From Dugong dugon (lineage: Eukaryota > Chordata > Mammalia > Sirenia > Dugongidae), in contig CM057476.1 in assembly GCA_030035585.1 (NCBI GenBank), positions 19,762,501-19,826,500 on the forward strand: a stretch of DNA of 64,000 nucleotides, in the 5' to 3' direction. Under the pieces are notes generated by a model that was given only the letters and a program-made list of their open reading frames with translations, searched no databases and had not been told where the DNA came from. Below, piece by piece: positions 33,702-46,088 of the stretch. How positions within the stretch are numbered: the stretch's first letter is position 1; every line of letters starts with the position of its first letter. A program made the position numbers and the translations under genes.

Positions 33702-33870
33702 CCCACATTAGGAGAAAAGAACGCTGGCTCTGGAGCCAGGACGACCTGAAGTTGAGTCCTGATTACGCTGAGTCCCATGTGACCTTGAGCAAGTCACTTC
33801 CCTGCCCTTATTTGGGAGCTTAGGGGCTTTAACTATGTGGTCTCCAGGGCCTCTTCCAGGTGTACATGCT
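33702..33870 (+). mobile_element. MIR element
   Basis: CTGGCTCTGGAGCCAGGACG, CATGTGACCTTGAGCAAGTC and a GGGGCTTTAACTATG end region are in MIR order. Confidence 0.75.
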
Positions 33871-33954
33871 ACAGGATCTCTTAGCCTAGAAAGGAGTCAG
33901 TCCTTCTGCCTGACCTGCTGTTGAGAAACAGGGATCATCTTCATCATTACAGTA

Positions 33955-34175
33955 ATAGCATTCACACAGAGCATTCTAGATGCCAGGCACTGTTCTTAGT
34001 GCTTTATATACATAAATCCATTTACTCCTCCCCACAACCCTATAAGGAAAGCACTAGTACTATGCCTAGTTGACAGATGAGGAAACGGAGGCACAGAGAG
34101 GTTAAGAGACGAGACTTGCCTAAAATCACACAGCTAGTAAGCTGTGAAAGCCACAAGTTTAAGCCCAGAGTCCCT
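33955..34175 (-). mobile_element. MIR3/L2-type repeat
   Basis: AGATGCCAGGCACTGTTCTT, TTGACAGATGAGGAAACGGA and TCACACAGCTAGTAAGCTGT are well preserved reverse-strand signatures. Confidence 0.75.
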
Positions 34176-34246
34176 GTTATGTGTTATTGTATTGCTACTT
34201 TGTTGCGCTACTGTTTATACATAATAAAGCGATCTGTATTACATTA

Positions 34247-34452
34247 AGGAGCCCTGATGGCACAGTGGTGAAGCACTCGGCTGCTAGCTAGAATGTTGGT
34301 GGTTCAAACCCACTAGCCGCTAAGCAGAAGAAAGATGTGGCAGTCTGCTTCCGCAAGGATTACAGCCTTGGAAACCCTATAGGGCAGCTCTGTTCTGTCC
34401 TATAGAGTCAGAATTGACTCCACTGGCAATGGTTTTTTGTTTTGTTTTTTTG
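34247..34452 (+). mobile_element. AfroSINE, long form
   Basis: GGAGCCCTGATGGCACAGTG head, GAAAGATGTGGCAGTCTGCT segment and GGCAATGGTTTTTTGTTTTG tail. A 21-bp flank (34201-34221) recurs after it (34453-34473) with one change, but starts 46 bp before the SINE head. Confidence 0.9.
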
Positions 34453-34473
34453 TGTTGCGCTAATGTTTATACA

Positions 34474-34634
34474 GGGGCTCTGGTGGCTCAGTGATTAAGT
34501 GCTTGGCTGCTAACCAAAAGACTGGCAGTTCAAATCCACCAGCTGCTCCTTGGAAACCCTATGGGGCCGTTCTGCTTTGTCCTATAGGGTCGCTATGAGT
34601 TGGAATTGACTTGACAGCAGTGGGTTTTTTTTAG
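34474..34634 (+). mobile_element. AfroSINE, short form, second insertion
   Basis: Flanked by a 10-bp perfect duplication TGTTTATACA (34464-34473 and 34635-34644), which is itself part of the duplicated flank of the preceding SINE. It is therefore the later insertion. Confidence 0.92.
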
Positions 34635-34919
34635 TGTTTATACATAAGTAAAAAAAGCAAACTAGCCCTGGTCATCCTGTTCTGAGAATTCTCAGTTCTC
34701 CATCCCCAGGACTGTTTCAAATTCCACAGGCAGGCACTAGTGTGCTGAAATCCCCATCACTTAACTGCTAAAGTGATCATTCGCCAAGACGAAAGAATAC
34801 AGATTGACTTGCCATCCTGACTCGTTTCTTTGAGTCTGCGTGCACTCGGTAATGTCATATGGCTGCTCTGCTGCCTGGATTGGAGGATGTGTGTTCTAAT
34901 TCTACATTATCATTTCCAG

Positions 34920-35016
34920 CCTGAAATCCTACAAGACTCCAAACTCATCACACTGTACCTCACCATGCTTGTCACCTTTACAGACACCTCAACGTGGAAA
35001 ATCCTCCGGGGAAAAG
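34920..35016 (+). CDS. UBE3B: UBE3B exon, residues 150-181 and first base of codon 182
   Basis: Acceptor TTATCATTTCCAG, donor AAAAG|GTCTGT. It encodes [14 protein letters not shown], then [18 protein letters not shown]. The donor departs from consensus at intron positions +3 to +5 (CTG), so it is a weak site. It is preceded by a 4.1-kb intron with several repeats. Confidence 0.94.
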
Positions 35017-35469
35017 GTCTGTGGGACTGGCTTCAAAATCTTCCCTAACTTGCATTGCCGTAGAGTTTGGGGGACCTTTTCTCCTTTCTTTGAAGCACGT
35101 TCTTTGCCGCAAGCATCATAAGAGGCCCTGGGACCAGGCAAATGAAGGCGTCCTTAGCAAGACCCATCGGGTTGCACTGTAGCAGCCAGAATTTGTTCGC
35201 TGTTGTGTGCTTTGATCTCTCCCTTTTTTGAATTTATGTTTAAAGGCACCAGTCGTCTGATCTCATTTTTTATAACTCCTGCAGCACCTCAGCCTCCAAG
35301 TGATAATATCCATTTAAGCCTTGTCATTGCATTTGAGAAATCATTAGGCAGCAAATAGTTCTATTTTTCCCATAAAATTTGCATTGTGAAGCTGCCTCCT
35401 TCCTTGAAGGTTGTCCTTAGCCTTACATGTGTCATGTATTTGTTTCATTCATCAGTTCACCAGATAGCT

Positions 35470-36050
35470 TACTATGTGCCATATACTGCATATGCACGGG
35501 GGACGCAGTGACGAGCAACACAGAAAAGGCCACTGTCCTTATGGGGCTTTAGGTGCCTAACTACTGCTGTGGACCTTGCCCTTCCTCACAGAACGCAGAG
35601 CCTGGTGGATGACATTAATAGAAGTCACTTGTATATATGTGATGAGAGCATTGGAGTTCTCTGAGTAAAGAGGAGGGATGGGACTTTGAGAGCAATAGGA
35701 ACCGTGTGCAAAGACCCCAAGCCAGGGAGGAAAGTTTATTTTAGGCGTTATCCTGGTCTCATTGGGGAATGGGGGGGGCGGGTTTAGAACTTGGTAAGTT
35801 CCAGGTCCTGCTAGAAAGTTTGTATCCCATTGTAAAGAGAAGGCAGCCACAGAGAGTAGAAAGTGCCAGGCCCTTAGAGGGAAACAGAAGAGGGGCTGGA
35901 GGAGCTTCCTGCTAGGGGCATGAGAGGACCTGCCCCTTAAAAGGTGACAATTGAGCCAGACCTTCCAGGAGAGAGAGAATTCCGGATGTGCAGGAGCTCC
36001 TGAACTCTAGCACTGGACCTAAGGAGTGTAGGAAGACAAGCCAGAGACTA
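35470..36050 (+). mobile_element. ancient L2-like repeat, diverged
   Basis: GCTTACTATGTGCCATATAC with GGGACGCAGTGACGAGCAAC and a later GGGGCATGAGAGGACC and CAGACCTTCCAGGAGAG follow the order of L2-type 3' ends. Low similarity. Confidence 0.4.
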
Positions 36051-36088
36051 TCTTGTTTCCTTATGGCTTGGGCCCAGGGCATGATTTT

Positions 36089-36253
36089 CTGTCTGGTGGC
36101 ACAGTGGTTAAGAGCTCGGCTGCTAACCGAAAGGTCCGCAGTTCAAATCCACCAGCCGCTCCATGGAAACCCTATGGGCTAGTTCTACTCTGTCCTGTAG
36201 GGTTGCTATGAGTCGGCGTCGACTCGACGGCAACGGGTTTGGTTTTGGGTTTA
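36089..36253 (+). mobile_element. AfroSINE, short form, close to consensus
   Basis: CTGGTGGCACAGTGGTTAAG to GTCGACTCGACGGCAACGGG and TTTGGTTTTGGG. It ends only 50 bp before the next UBE3B exon, so it sits in the branch-point/polypyrimidine neighbourhood of that acceptor. Confidence 0.93.
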
Positions 36254-36256
36254 TAA

Positions 36257-36406
<150 letters not shown>

Positions 36407-37042
36407 TAATATGTGACCTCCACATTCTCTAGCTCCTCCTGAACTTGCATTTTTGGATTTGGTCTCAGCGTGTCTGGTGCCTTCTTACAGAAACACTTTT
36501 TGCAGGAAGAATTTAAAGCCCAGTGACCTCTCCTCTCTTCCTCTGCCTGGGGTCACTAATGGTTCATGTAAGGGGAGAACAGTGGGCCTGAGACCACTTC
36601 AGCACTCTACATTTTCGGCTAGTGAGGGGAGTCCAGTCGCTTGCAATTTAAGCATGGGAAGGAAGTCCCAGGGCTTATTCCCTCAGTGTTCTTCTTGGTT
36701 GTCTTTTGGAATTACGATTCTATCTCCGTGTCCTTGAACAGCCGTTTTCCAGTCTGCACCTTATGGTGCCAGTTTGTACTTCCAGGGAATTGTCAGAAGC
36801 CTAACTGCTGTTTAAAAGTACTTTGAAATTCCTGAGTCCGAGAACTGACACTGATGGAACCCTTTTCTGTCCGTGGCGTTGGGATGGCCTATCTCATTAT
36901 TCAGCTTCATTTTATCCTTATAACAACCTGTGAGGTGGTGTGACAGCAAAACTTGGTGTTATCAACAGCTTACCTCTGTAGAGGAAGCTTCCAAATGGAC
37001 ACTGTAAACTCTGAACTGCTTTTAAAATAATATCGTGTCTTG

Positions 37043-37573
37043 TGCCCGGCTACCACCAATGACTCCTCTGACCAGGATCACAACAGAGGGTTCTGGGCAG
37101 AGCTGGAGTAGGATGTAGAGTATAATTTTAACTCCCAAAAAAAAAAAAAAAAAAAGAAGACCAGATATACTGGCCTAAAGAATACTAGAGAAACCTCGAG
37201 AGTCTGGCCCCCAGACACCCTTTCAGCTCAGAGGGGAAGTTACCTTCAAGGTTCGATGTTAAGCCTGGGAATGGACACCCCAGTAAAACTAAATGGGACT
37301 AACGATGTACAGGAGTCCGGTGACAAGGGCCAGAAGGCAGAGGGAGAGTAGGAAACTGATGATAAGGAACACAAATTGAATAAGGACACTGTCGATGTAT
37401 TGTGAGATTGTTGACCACTGCTATAGGGCAACATTTGTAGTAACTATTAAATGGGAGGCTGTTTTGTCCTGTAAGCCTTCATCTTGGGCGAGAATGGCAG
37501 CACAATTGGAAGAGCATAGTCAATATCACTTAAATGTGTAAGTAAAAAGTTTTGAAATGGTGTTTAAATAAAA

Positions 37574-37604
<31 letters not shown>

Positions 37605-38066
37605 AAACAAATGAGACTAAAGAGGTACAATAGTCCACTGACAAGGTCCAGAAGACAGAAGGGGACAAGGAAGCCCCCTGGTGATAGGGAACACAAGGTG
37701 GAGTAAGGATATTCTTGATGTGCTGTGAGATTGTTAACCATTGTCATAGGGCAACATGTGTAGTAACTGTTAAATGAAAAACTATTTTTTCTGTAAGCCT
37801 TCATCTTAAGTGAGAATAACAGCACAGTTGGAAGAGCGTAGTCAATGTCACTGAACTGTGAATGTAGAAATTTTTGAAACGGTGTATCTTTGGCCATCTG
37901 TAATTTTCATCAAAAAAAAAGGTTGAGAATTTAGAGGCTTAATACGTTGTGGGGTTGTTAACCAATGTCAAAAAACAACATGTGTACTACTATTTCATGA
38001 GAAACTATTTGCTCTGTAAGCTTTCACCTGAAGTACAATAAAATATATATTAAAAAAAAAAAAAAA
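37043..38066 (+). mobile_element. modular L1-like 3' element, 1.0 kb, with 17-bp target duplication
   Basis: Perfect 17-bp duplication AATAATATCGTGTCTTG at 37026-37042 and 38067-38083, with poly(A) at the 3' end. It contains an A run (37136-37155), two copies of a block starting at GGGACTAACGATGTACAGG (37292) and GAGACTAAAGAGGTACAA (37611), and a third shorter block from 37920. Between blocks lies an (AAAT)n microsatellite. It belongs to the same family as 8507-9151. Confidence 0.8.
37566..37606. repeat. (AAAT)n microsatellite
   Basis: About eight AAAT units between two blocks of the modular element, probably grown from an internal A-rich joint. Confidence 0.85.
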
Positions 38067-38181
38067 TAATAATATCGTGTCTTGACGTTTCAAGTTCAGT
38101 ATTTCTTTTGTCAGCCATTAATTTTTTCATTATAAAAAAACTTTTACACTTAAAGTTGAAAGTGATATAATGAACCTCCAT

Positions 38182-38341
38182 AACCCATTAAACCCTGTTG
38201 CTGTCAAGTTGATTCTAACTCACAGCGACCCTATAGGACAGCATAGAACTGCTCCATAGGGTTTCCAAGGAGCGGCTGATGGATTTGAACTGCCAACCTT
38301 TTGGTTAGCAGCCAAGCTCTTAACTGCACCACCAGGACTCC
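38182..38341 (-). mobile_element. AfroSINE, short form
   Basis: Flanked by an 11-bp perfect duplication TGAACCTCCAT (38171-38181 and 38342-38352). The head has lost a few bases (CTCTTAACTGCACCACC). It lies about 200 bp before the exon at 38538. Confidence 0.93.
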
Positions 38342-38525
38342 TGAACCTCCATGTCCATTACTTTTCTCCCCCCTTTTTAAAAACATTCCAACACAGTTTT
38401 TTTATGTAAAGCGCTCGTTTTACTTTTATGCTTCCTTTCTTATATTTTATATATACGTTTTTCCTTTATACTTCCTTTTTATGTAGAAATGAACAGAAAG
38501 TTGGTATTGTACCCTGACCAGTTAA

Positions 38526-38621
<96 letters not shown>

Positions 38622-39464
38622 TAAGTAGGAAACTGTAGCTCGGGTGTCATCGTGTTTCTGAATGCTTGTGCCTCTTGATTTTCTTCTCTCTTCTTAGCTG
38701 TGTTAGGTGTGGGCTTGCCCATGTTGTCAGAACCCAACTCAGAATTTACAGAAAGTGTCACTCTTGGTAAAAGTGATGTATCTGTGACTGCTCTGCTTCT
38801 TAACTGTCTCTACCCCCTGAATATTTTTGTAGTGCGATCTGAGGGAAGCCATTCAAAATTGATGGCTTTCACTCTGCCAATGGCCAAGATGCCTTTTTTT
38901 TTTTTTTTTTGTCTAAGTTTTTAATTGACAAAATAAAAGGAGACCTAAGAGCTGGAGGGGGCCCAGCAAAGGGTAGGGTATAAGGATGAAGGGGATGGTT
39001 TTATGAACACATATTTAAAATGTTAGGATTTGGAGGGCCAGAGAGGATGTGATATTTGCCTCCACTTACTCAGTTTGGAGATGTATATAAGAAGCCAAAC
39101 TATGAAATTACACTTGCAATTCTGAGAACTGCCAAATGTAAAAAGCTGTGTTTGTTAAAAAGCTATTGAGGTGAACACCAACTTGGGGAGATGTTAATAA
39201 GAACCCCTGGAAGAAAATATCATGGTCAAACCAACTTGGTAGATCCTGCCTGCCCTTCACCCTCCTCCTAATTCACAGTGTACCTCAGTGCTGAAGCTCT
39301 GAGAAGTGTGCGGTCCCCAGACCCCTTGATCTTTTTCAACCTGGTGTTTTCTCAAACCTATCTGCACATAGAATACCCTTATCCCTTTGTGGAGGAGGGA
39401 GTGTGTCTATTAATAGCCCCTGGAGTCATTTTTCATGAAACACTGGTTTGAAAAATGATGGTCT

Positions 39465-39640
39465 AAAGTAGGCGTTGGAAAACATTTCTGTAAAGGGCCT
39501 GATACTAAGTATTTTTGGCTTTGTGGGACGTACGGCAGGGCAACTACTCTGCCACTGTAAATGAAAGCTGCCATAGGCGATATGTACACAAATGAGCATA
39601 CTTGTGTCCCAGTAACAATTTATTTACAAAGGCTAGATTG
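39465..39640 (-). mobile_element. hAT-type DNA transposon relic (MER1 group)
   Basis: TTTCTGTAAAGGGCCTGATA, TTTTTGGCTTTGTGGGACG and ACAATTTATTTACAAA match the same family as 50573-50805 and 54175-54397. Diverged. Confidence 0.6.
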
Positions 39641-40209
39641 TGCTTTCTACTAGCTACATGAGACTATTTAAATTTAAATTCATTAAAATTAAATAAAATT
39701 CAGAATTTAGTTCCCCAGTTGCCTTAATGCTCAGTGGCCACATGTGGCTATTGGCAACCATATTGAACAGAGTAGATGTGGAACTTCCATCATCATAGAC
39801 AGTTCTGTTGGACAACATTGGTCTAGAGCAGGACTGTCCAATAAAAGTACAATGGGAGCCTCATTTAAAAAGTCAGAAGGGGGGAGAAATTCATTTTAAC
39901 GTATATTTCATTTAAGCCAATACAAGTAGTTTTCAACTTACAATAGGGTTCCATTCCAAGGACTCCATGCGAAATTGGTTCTGATATAAGTCGAATACCT
40001 CTTTTTTTTTTTCTTTATTATTGCCTGTTATTATCAGTATCTTTATAAATTTGATCTTTGAACATCTGTAAGTGAACACCTGAGAATGACAGCATCTGCA
40101 GATTACGTGCTACAACATTGTATGTAGTCCATGTTACTAGTGATAAGATGTACCAAAAAAAAAATCAGACAGTCATAAATCTGGTTTGTCATAACTCGAA
40201 TATGTCATG

Positions 40210-41885
40210 AGTCAGGGATACCTGTAATTGTTGACTGTTTGGTCTCATAGGTGATTTTTTAAAGGAGCATAGTACTTACAGGTGATATTCATTATTTTGT
40301 TAGCCAATCTGTTGCTACAGGGTGAACTCAGGAGATAGTTTTTGATTCGAGGTTTGAAGAGTATCTCAGGGCAATAATCTTTGGGAGTCCTCCAGTCTCA
40401 ACCAATCTAGTAGGTCTAGTTTTTTGTTTGTTTGTTTGTTTGTTTTTAATTTTACTTTAGGTGAAGGTTTACAGAACAAATAGTTTCTCATTAAATAGTC
40501 AGTACACGTATTGTTTTATGACATTGGTTAACAACCCCACGACATGTCAGCCTTCTCCCTTCTCGCCCTTTTTTTTTTTTTTGATGAAAATATACATAGC
40601 CAAAGATACACTGTTTCAAAAATTTCTACATGCATAGTTCAGTAACATCAACTACATTCTTCCAGTTGTGCTGCTATTCTCACTTTAGATGAAGGTTTAC
40701 AGAACAAAATAGTTTCTCATTAAACAGTACACATGTTGCCCTGTGACACTGGTTAACAACCCTACTACATGTCAACACTGTCCTTACTCAACCTTGGGTT
40801 CCCTATCACCAGCTTTCCTGTCCCCTTCTGCCTTCTAGTCCTTCTCCCTGGACTACTGTGCCTCATTAGTCCCATTTTGTTTTATGGGACTGTCCAATCC
40901 CTGGCTGAACGGTGAGCCTCAGAAGTGACTTCACCACTGAGCTAAAAGGGTGTCTGGGGACCATATTCTGGGGGTTTCTCCAGTCTCAGGCCAGTAAATC
41001 TGGTCTTTTTTTGTGTGTTAGAATTTTGTTCTACATCCTTCTGCAGCTCTGTCCAGAACCTTCTGTTGTGATCCCGGTCAGAGCAGTCAGTGGTGGCAGC
41101 TGGGCACCATCTAGCTGTACTGGACTCAGTCTGGTGGAAGCCTTGGTAGCTGTGGTCCATTAGTCCTTTGGACTAATCTTTTCCTTGTATCCTGTTCTCT
41201 TCATTCTCCCTTGCTCCCAAAGGGGTGAGACCAGTGGAGTATCTTAGATGGCTGGTCACAGCCTTTTAAGACCCCAGGCGCTCCTCACCAAGGTAGAATG
41301 TAGAACGTTGTCTTTATAAACTGTTATGCCAGTTGAGCTAGACGTTCCCTGAGACCATGCCCACAGCCCTCTGTCCAGCAATTCAGGAATTTGAGGTTCT
41401 ATTCCACATTCTTCTCCCGTTTTATCAGCATCCATCTGTTGTGGCCCTAATTAGAACAGTCAGTAGTGGTAGCCAGGCACCATCTACTTCTAGTCTCAGG
41501 CTAGATGAGGCTGTGCTTCATGTAGACAATTGGTCTTATAGACTAGTTTCTTCTTCGAGTGTTTGGTTTCCTACTTTCTCTTTTGCTCTGGATGAATAGA
41601 GACCAATAGTTGTATCTTAGATGGCTCCTTGGAAGCTTTTAAGACCCCGGACACTATTCACCAAACCAGGATGTAGAACGTAGTTTTATGATCTATATTA
41701 TGTCAGTTGACTAAGATATTCCACGAGACTATGTATACCCTTATTTTTAATAGCTGCACAGTATTACATCAAATGACTGTACCATCATTGACTTAACTGT
41801 TTCCTATTGGATGTCCCCATTTTCAGTCTTTACTTTTCTTAGAAGTTCCATGCAGTGTAATTTCAGGGGGTCTGGACAGCATCAG
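40210..41885 (-). mobile_element. L1-like modular 3' elements, nested, reverse strand
   Basis: An outer element (about 40210-40420 and 41375-41885) has AATTGTTGACTGTTTGGTCT, GGGAGTCCTCCAGTCTCAAC and, later, CATCCATCTGTTGTGGCCCT. A second unit of the same family (about 40421-41370) interrupts it, starting with a (GTTT)n run (reversed tail) and AGGTGAAGGTTTACAGAACA. The inner unit repeats the TTTACAGAACAAA...GTTAACAACCC block twice (40465 and 40696). No clean duplication was found for the inner insertion, so the nesting is inferred. Confidence 0.65.
40421..40446. repeat. (GTTT)n microsatellite
   Basis: Five GTTT-type units in the reversed tail of the L1-like element. Confidence 0.8.
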
Positions 41886-41932
41886 TGGGGTTGCTCTTTT
41901 GTTTGGGTGCACACACAGACCTGTCTGAATGA

Positions 41933-42121
<189 letters not shown>

Positions 42122-42371
42122 TAGAAAGTAAAATGTTTTCTCTGCTAGTTCCCACCCTTTACCCTGATTTTACTTCCAAACCAGTAGCCACTATGGACAT
42201 ACTTGTATTTGTAACCCAAAGAAGCAGGTTCTCATCTTTGTCCCTTCTATTCTTGACAGTGAATAGCCCGTTAAACATCCTAGTGGGTGATCGGCAGGTG
42301 ATTAGTTTCATGCTTTAGTGGAAAACGCTTCACACCCAGCTTCTCCCTTAACTGTCTGCAATTGTTCGCAG

Positions 42372-42492
42372 CGTCTCACTGTTTTAGAATCTCATGACAT
42401 GCTTCGTAAATTCATCATATTTTTAAGAGACGAATATCGATGCCGTGACGTATGTGAAAGTTTAGAAGGCTGCCATACACTTTGCCTAATGG
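42372..42492 (+). CDS. UBE3B: UBE3B exon, residues 274-313 and first base of codon 314
   Basis: Acceptor ATTGTTCGCAG, donor ATGG|GTGAGT. It encodes [20 protein letters not shown] and a Cys-rich segment with [17 protein letters not shown]. The intron before it is only 313 bp, and no repeat is seen in that intron. Confidence 0.95.
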
Positions 42493-43159
42493 GTGAGTTT
42501 CTGTGACTTGGATTTGATTGTGTTCTGTGAGTCAGAAAAGGCCTGCATGTTTTGCTTTTCACCTTCATAGAGGTCATGAGTTGCTCTTGGTAATAATTGG
42601 AAGTGCTCAAGATAAAAGACATGTATTCCATTAGTGAAAATAGATATGTAAAGTTAAAATTACATGGGAAATACGCTGACCTGGCAAGCTAGTTGAGTGA
42701 CTGGAAATGAGCATTAAATTTCATCCCTCAGCTTCCTGGCAGCCAAGGAAAAAAGGAAAATGTGGTAAGTTGCCTGGATAGTTCTCATCACGAGAGAAGG
42801 GGGGAGGGAGCAGTTGGGAGGAGCTTAGATCAGAGGAGGGCCGCCTGCCTCACCTGTTTTACAAATAGTCTTTTGTGTGAAGAAAAGGTTTGTGAATAAA
42901 AGTGTTTAAAAACAGCAGAGGTACATAATTCTCACTACCAACAGAAAGAAATTTATTTTGTTCAGAAAAGCTTTCCCTGGGCTAAATTTTAAGGGGAGTT
43001 TGTGAGACTCCACACGAGGGATTTTAAATAGCTTTGGTGAACATTGCACAACAGTGATTTCCCAGAACATTCAGATACTCTTCAAAAGGCCATTTCTTAT
43101 GTTGACCCCTGATTTTAAAATGGTAGTGTGATATTAAAATGTAATAATAGCTGAGCACG

Positions 43160-43704
<545 letters not shown>

Positions 43705-44061
43705 TGAGTCCTGGAGGCAAATCATTGTCTTTCCTGCCTCTCTCCTCACTGCCTCCTGCTTCTTTCTTTCATCCTTCCTTCCTTCCAGCTGCTAGTTTTT
43801 TGTTTCTTATTGTAAAAGTAATACATATTCACCCTATAAAATATAGATGAGACCAAAAGAGAATAAAAACTATCCCATAATCCCCCTGCCCAAGGGCATC
43901 TTGTGTGGACATCCTTTTAGTCTTTTTTCTGTCTATAAATGCCGATAAATCATTTTTAATTAAAATGAGAGCATATTATTTTGTAATTTGTTCTTTTCAT
44001 TTAATAAATTGTTTAAGTTTTATCTTTTCTTCTTCAACGTAAGCTTTACTGATTGCCTAGA

Positions 44062-44291
44062 CTGCCTTTTTTTTTTTTTTAATACTGTGTTTTCGGTAAA
44101 GGTTTACACAGCAGTTTAGGTTCCCATTCAACAATTTCTACACAAGTCGTTCACTGACATTGGTTATATTCTTTACAACATGTGAATGTTCTCATTATTT
44201 CCATTCTCATTGTTCCATTTCCATTAATCTAGTTTCCTGCGCCCTTACATTCTCATCTTTGTTTTCAAGTAATTGTTGACCATTTGGTTAG
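44062..44291 (-). mobile_element. L1-like 3' element, second module type
   Basis: It begins with a poly(T) run (reversed A tail) and GGTAAAGGTTTACACAGCAG and continues with CCCATTCAACAATTTCTACA. Flanks TAGACTGCC and TAGACTTGCC are a probable target duplication. Confidence 0.72.
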
Positions 44292-44744
44292 ACTTGCCAT
44301 ATTTTGGACATAACTAAAACAAGGCAAAGTGATTCAAAGGGAATAGATGTCATCTCAGCTCTTTTTCAAGTGATGGGGTATAAAATTTTTTTTCTTTTAA
44401 TTAAGAAATAAAGACTTAAAATAGTAGGCTAAAAGAATAGAAATTAAGTTAGGCAGCCTCATGGATTTGAAAACGTACCCTGGGCTGAGATGAAGAGGCG
44501 CCTTGAGCTAAGGCAGCTATTCATGCCCAGCTGTTTCCTGCTCAGATTTCTGCCTGAGGCATGGGGTCCTTGGCAGGTGCTCTGAGGGCAACAAACTGAG
44601 GCCGAGGGAATGAAATCCTCAAGTTTGCTCCCTTTTCCTTGCACCTGAGTGGACATCCTCGGGTCTCTCCAGCCCGAAGAGAGGGGAGCGCGTGTGTAGG
44701 GAGTTGGAAGAGGTATTCTGGGAGGCGGGGTGGGGAGTACGGCA

Positions 44745-44935
44745 CAACAGTGAAGAGCACGGCTCCCAGCACCACTGCCTCTTCTCTGAGGAACCCCGGA
44801 CAAACCCCTTCAGCCCTGCGAACCTTGGTTTCGTCGTCTGAGATACAGGGATAGTTTCCACAGTCCCTTTTGTAGGGCCACCTCGAAGGATCCCATGAGA
44901 GAATGCACGCAAAGGGCTTGCCGCCAGGCGCGGCC
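44745..44935 (+). mobile_element. MIR element
   Basis: CAGTGAAGAGCACGGCTCC start, with TTGGTTTCGTCGTCTGAG and GGATCCCATGAGAGAATGCA. GC-rich for a MIR. Confidence 0.65.
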
Positions 44936-45547
44936 CACACTCAGCGGAAGGTGGCTGTTGCACTGCGATGAGCGATGCTGGAAGACCTGCACGTTCGGTA
45001 GAATGGGAGGCGTCGTGAGGTCTTGAACAGGGAGGTGCTGAACACAGGATTCCAGGAAGGGGAGTCCGACGCTAAGGGTACAGAACAGAGCAGAGAGAGG
45101 AAACACTTAGGAGGCGGTCGAGTTACCTAGATTGGTGGGCCAGAGCTGGGGGCTAGCTGTGAGGAGGAAGTCCAAGCAGCAGCATGAGATAGCTCTCGTC
45201 AGCCAGGTGATAAAGGATGAAGAGCTGATACCGAGGCTGTCTCAGAGATGACTGTGCTCAGCGGGCTCTGGGGACCTGGGGGCAGTAGTGATGCTGATGC
45301 TGTCAGCAGCACAGGAAGTTTGGGTGGAGCAGCAGAGAAGACAAAGAGGTCAGTGCTTATGCATACCAGGCCTTCCATGACAATTTATTGATTCTACTTT
45401 TTTTTAAAATTTATTTCACTTGCCTTGTCTAGTGCCAAGACCTAGCTGGACCTCCACGTGGAAGGCTCACTAGGGAGTGGAGTGGGCCCTCTCTGGCCGT
45501 CCCTCCGGTGGAATTGACGTGCCTCATCTCTTCTTGCTCTCTCCTAG

Positions 45548-45711
45548 CCTTAATGAGTCAATGCCCTTGGTCACCAAACAGCTGCAGTTCCTGTGGGGAG
45601 TGCCTCTCATCCGCATCTTCTTCAACGACATCCTGAGCAAGAAGCTGCTGGAGAACCAGGAGACGGCCCACGTGCAACCCGCATCCCCCCAGAACGTACT
45701 TCCAGTGAAAA
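45548..45711 (+). CDS. UBE3B: UBE3B exon, residues 373-427 and first base of codon 428
   Basis: Acceptor GCTCTCTCCTAG, donor AAAA|GTGAGT. It encodes [20 protein letters not shown], then the [18 protein letters not shown] helix and a Pro/Ala/Gln-rich linker ending NVLPVK. Codon 428 is split A|AT across the intron and reads Asn; I recall Ser at this place in human. Confidence 0.94.
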
Positions 45712-45906
45712 GTGAGTGCTGGAAGAGGCCAGGCCCTGGGAATCCATGTGGCTAGATGCAGCCCCTGACTGTCCCTGTGAGCGTGCTCCGCTTTGTGTGG
45801 AACTGCGACTTCTCCCACAAACATTTTGAGACCGCTTAAGTCAGGTTTACAATTAGCAAAACAGTGACAGAAAATCAGTAGGAATAGAGAAGACGGGCCA
45901 ACCCAA

Positions 45907-46088
45907 GAAACCAAACCCACTGCCATGGAGTCAGTTCCGACTCCTGGCAACCCTATAAGTTTTCTTGGCTGTAATCTTTATGAAAGCAGTTCACCAGGCC
46001 TTTCTTCAGCAGAGCTGCGGGATAGGTTTGAACCACCAACCTTTAGGTCAGCAGCTGATCACAAACCACTTGCATCACCCAGGGACCT
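45907..46088 (-). mobile_element. AfroSINE, long form, older type
   Basis: CCAAACCCACTGCCATGGAG start and CTTGCATCACCCAGGGACCT head; about 15 bp of core (GGACAGAGTAGAACTGC) is deleted. Confidence 0.87.
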
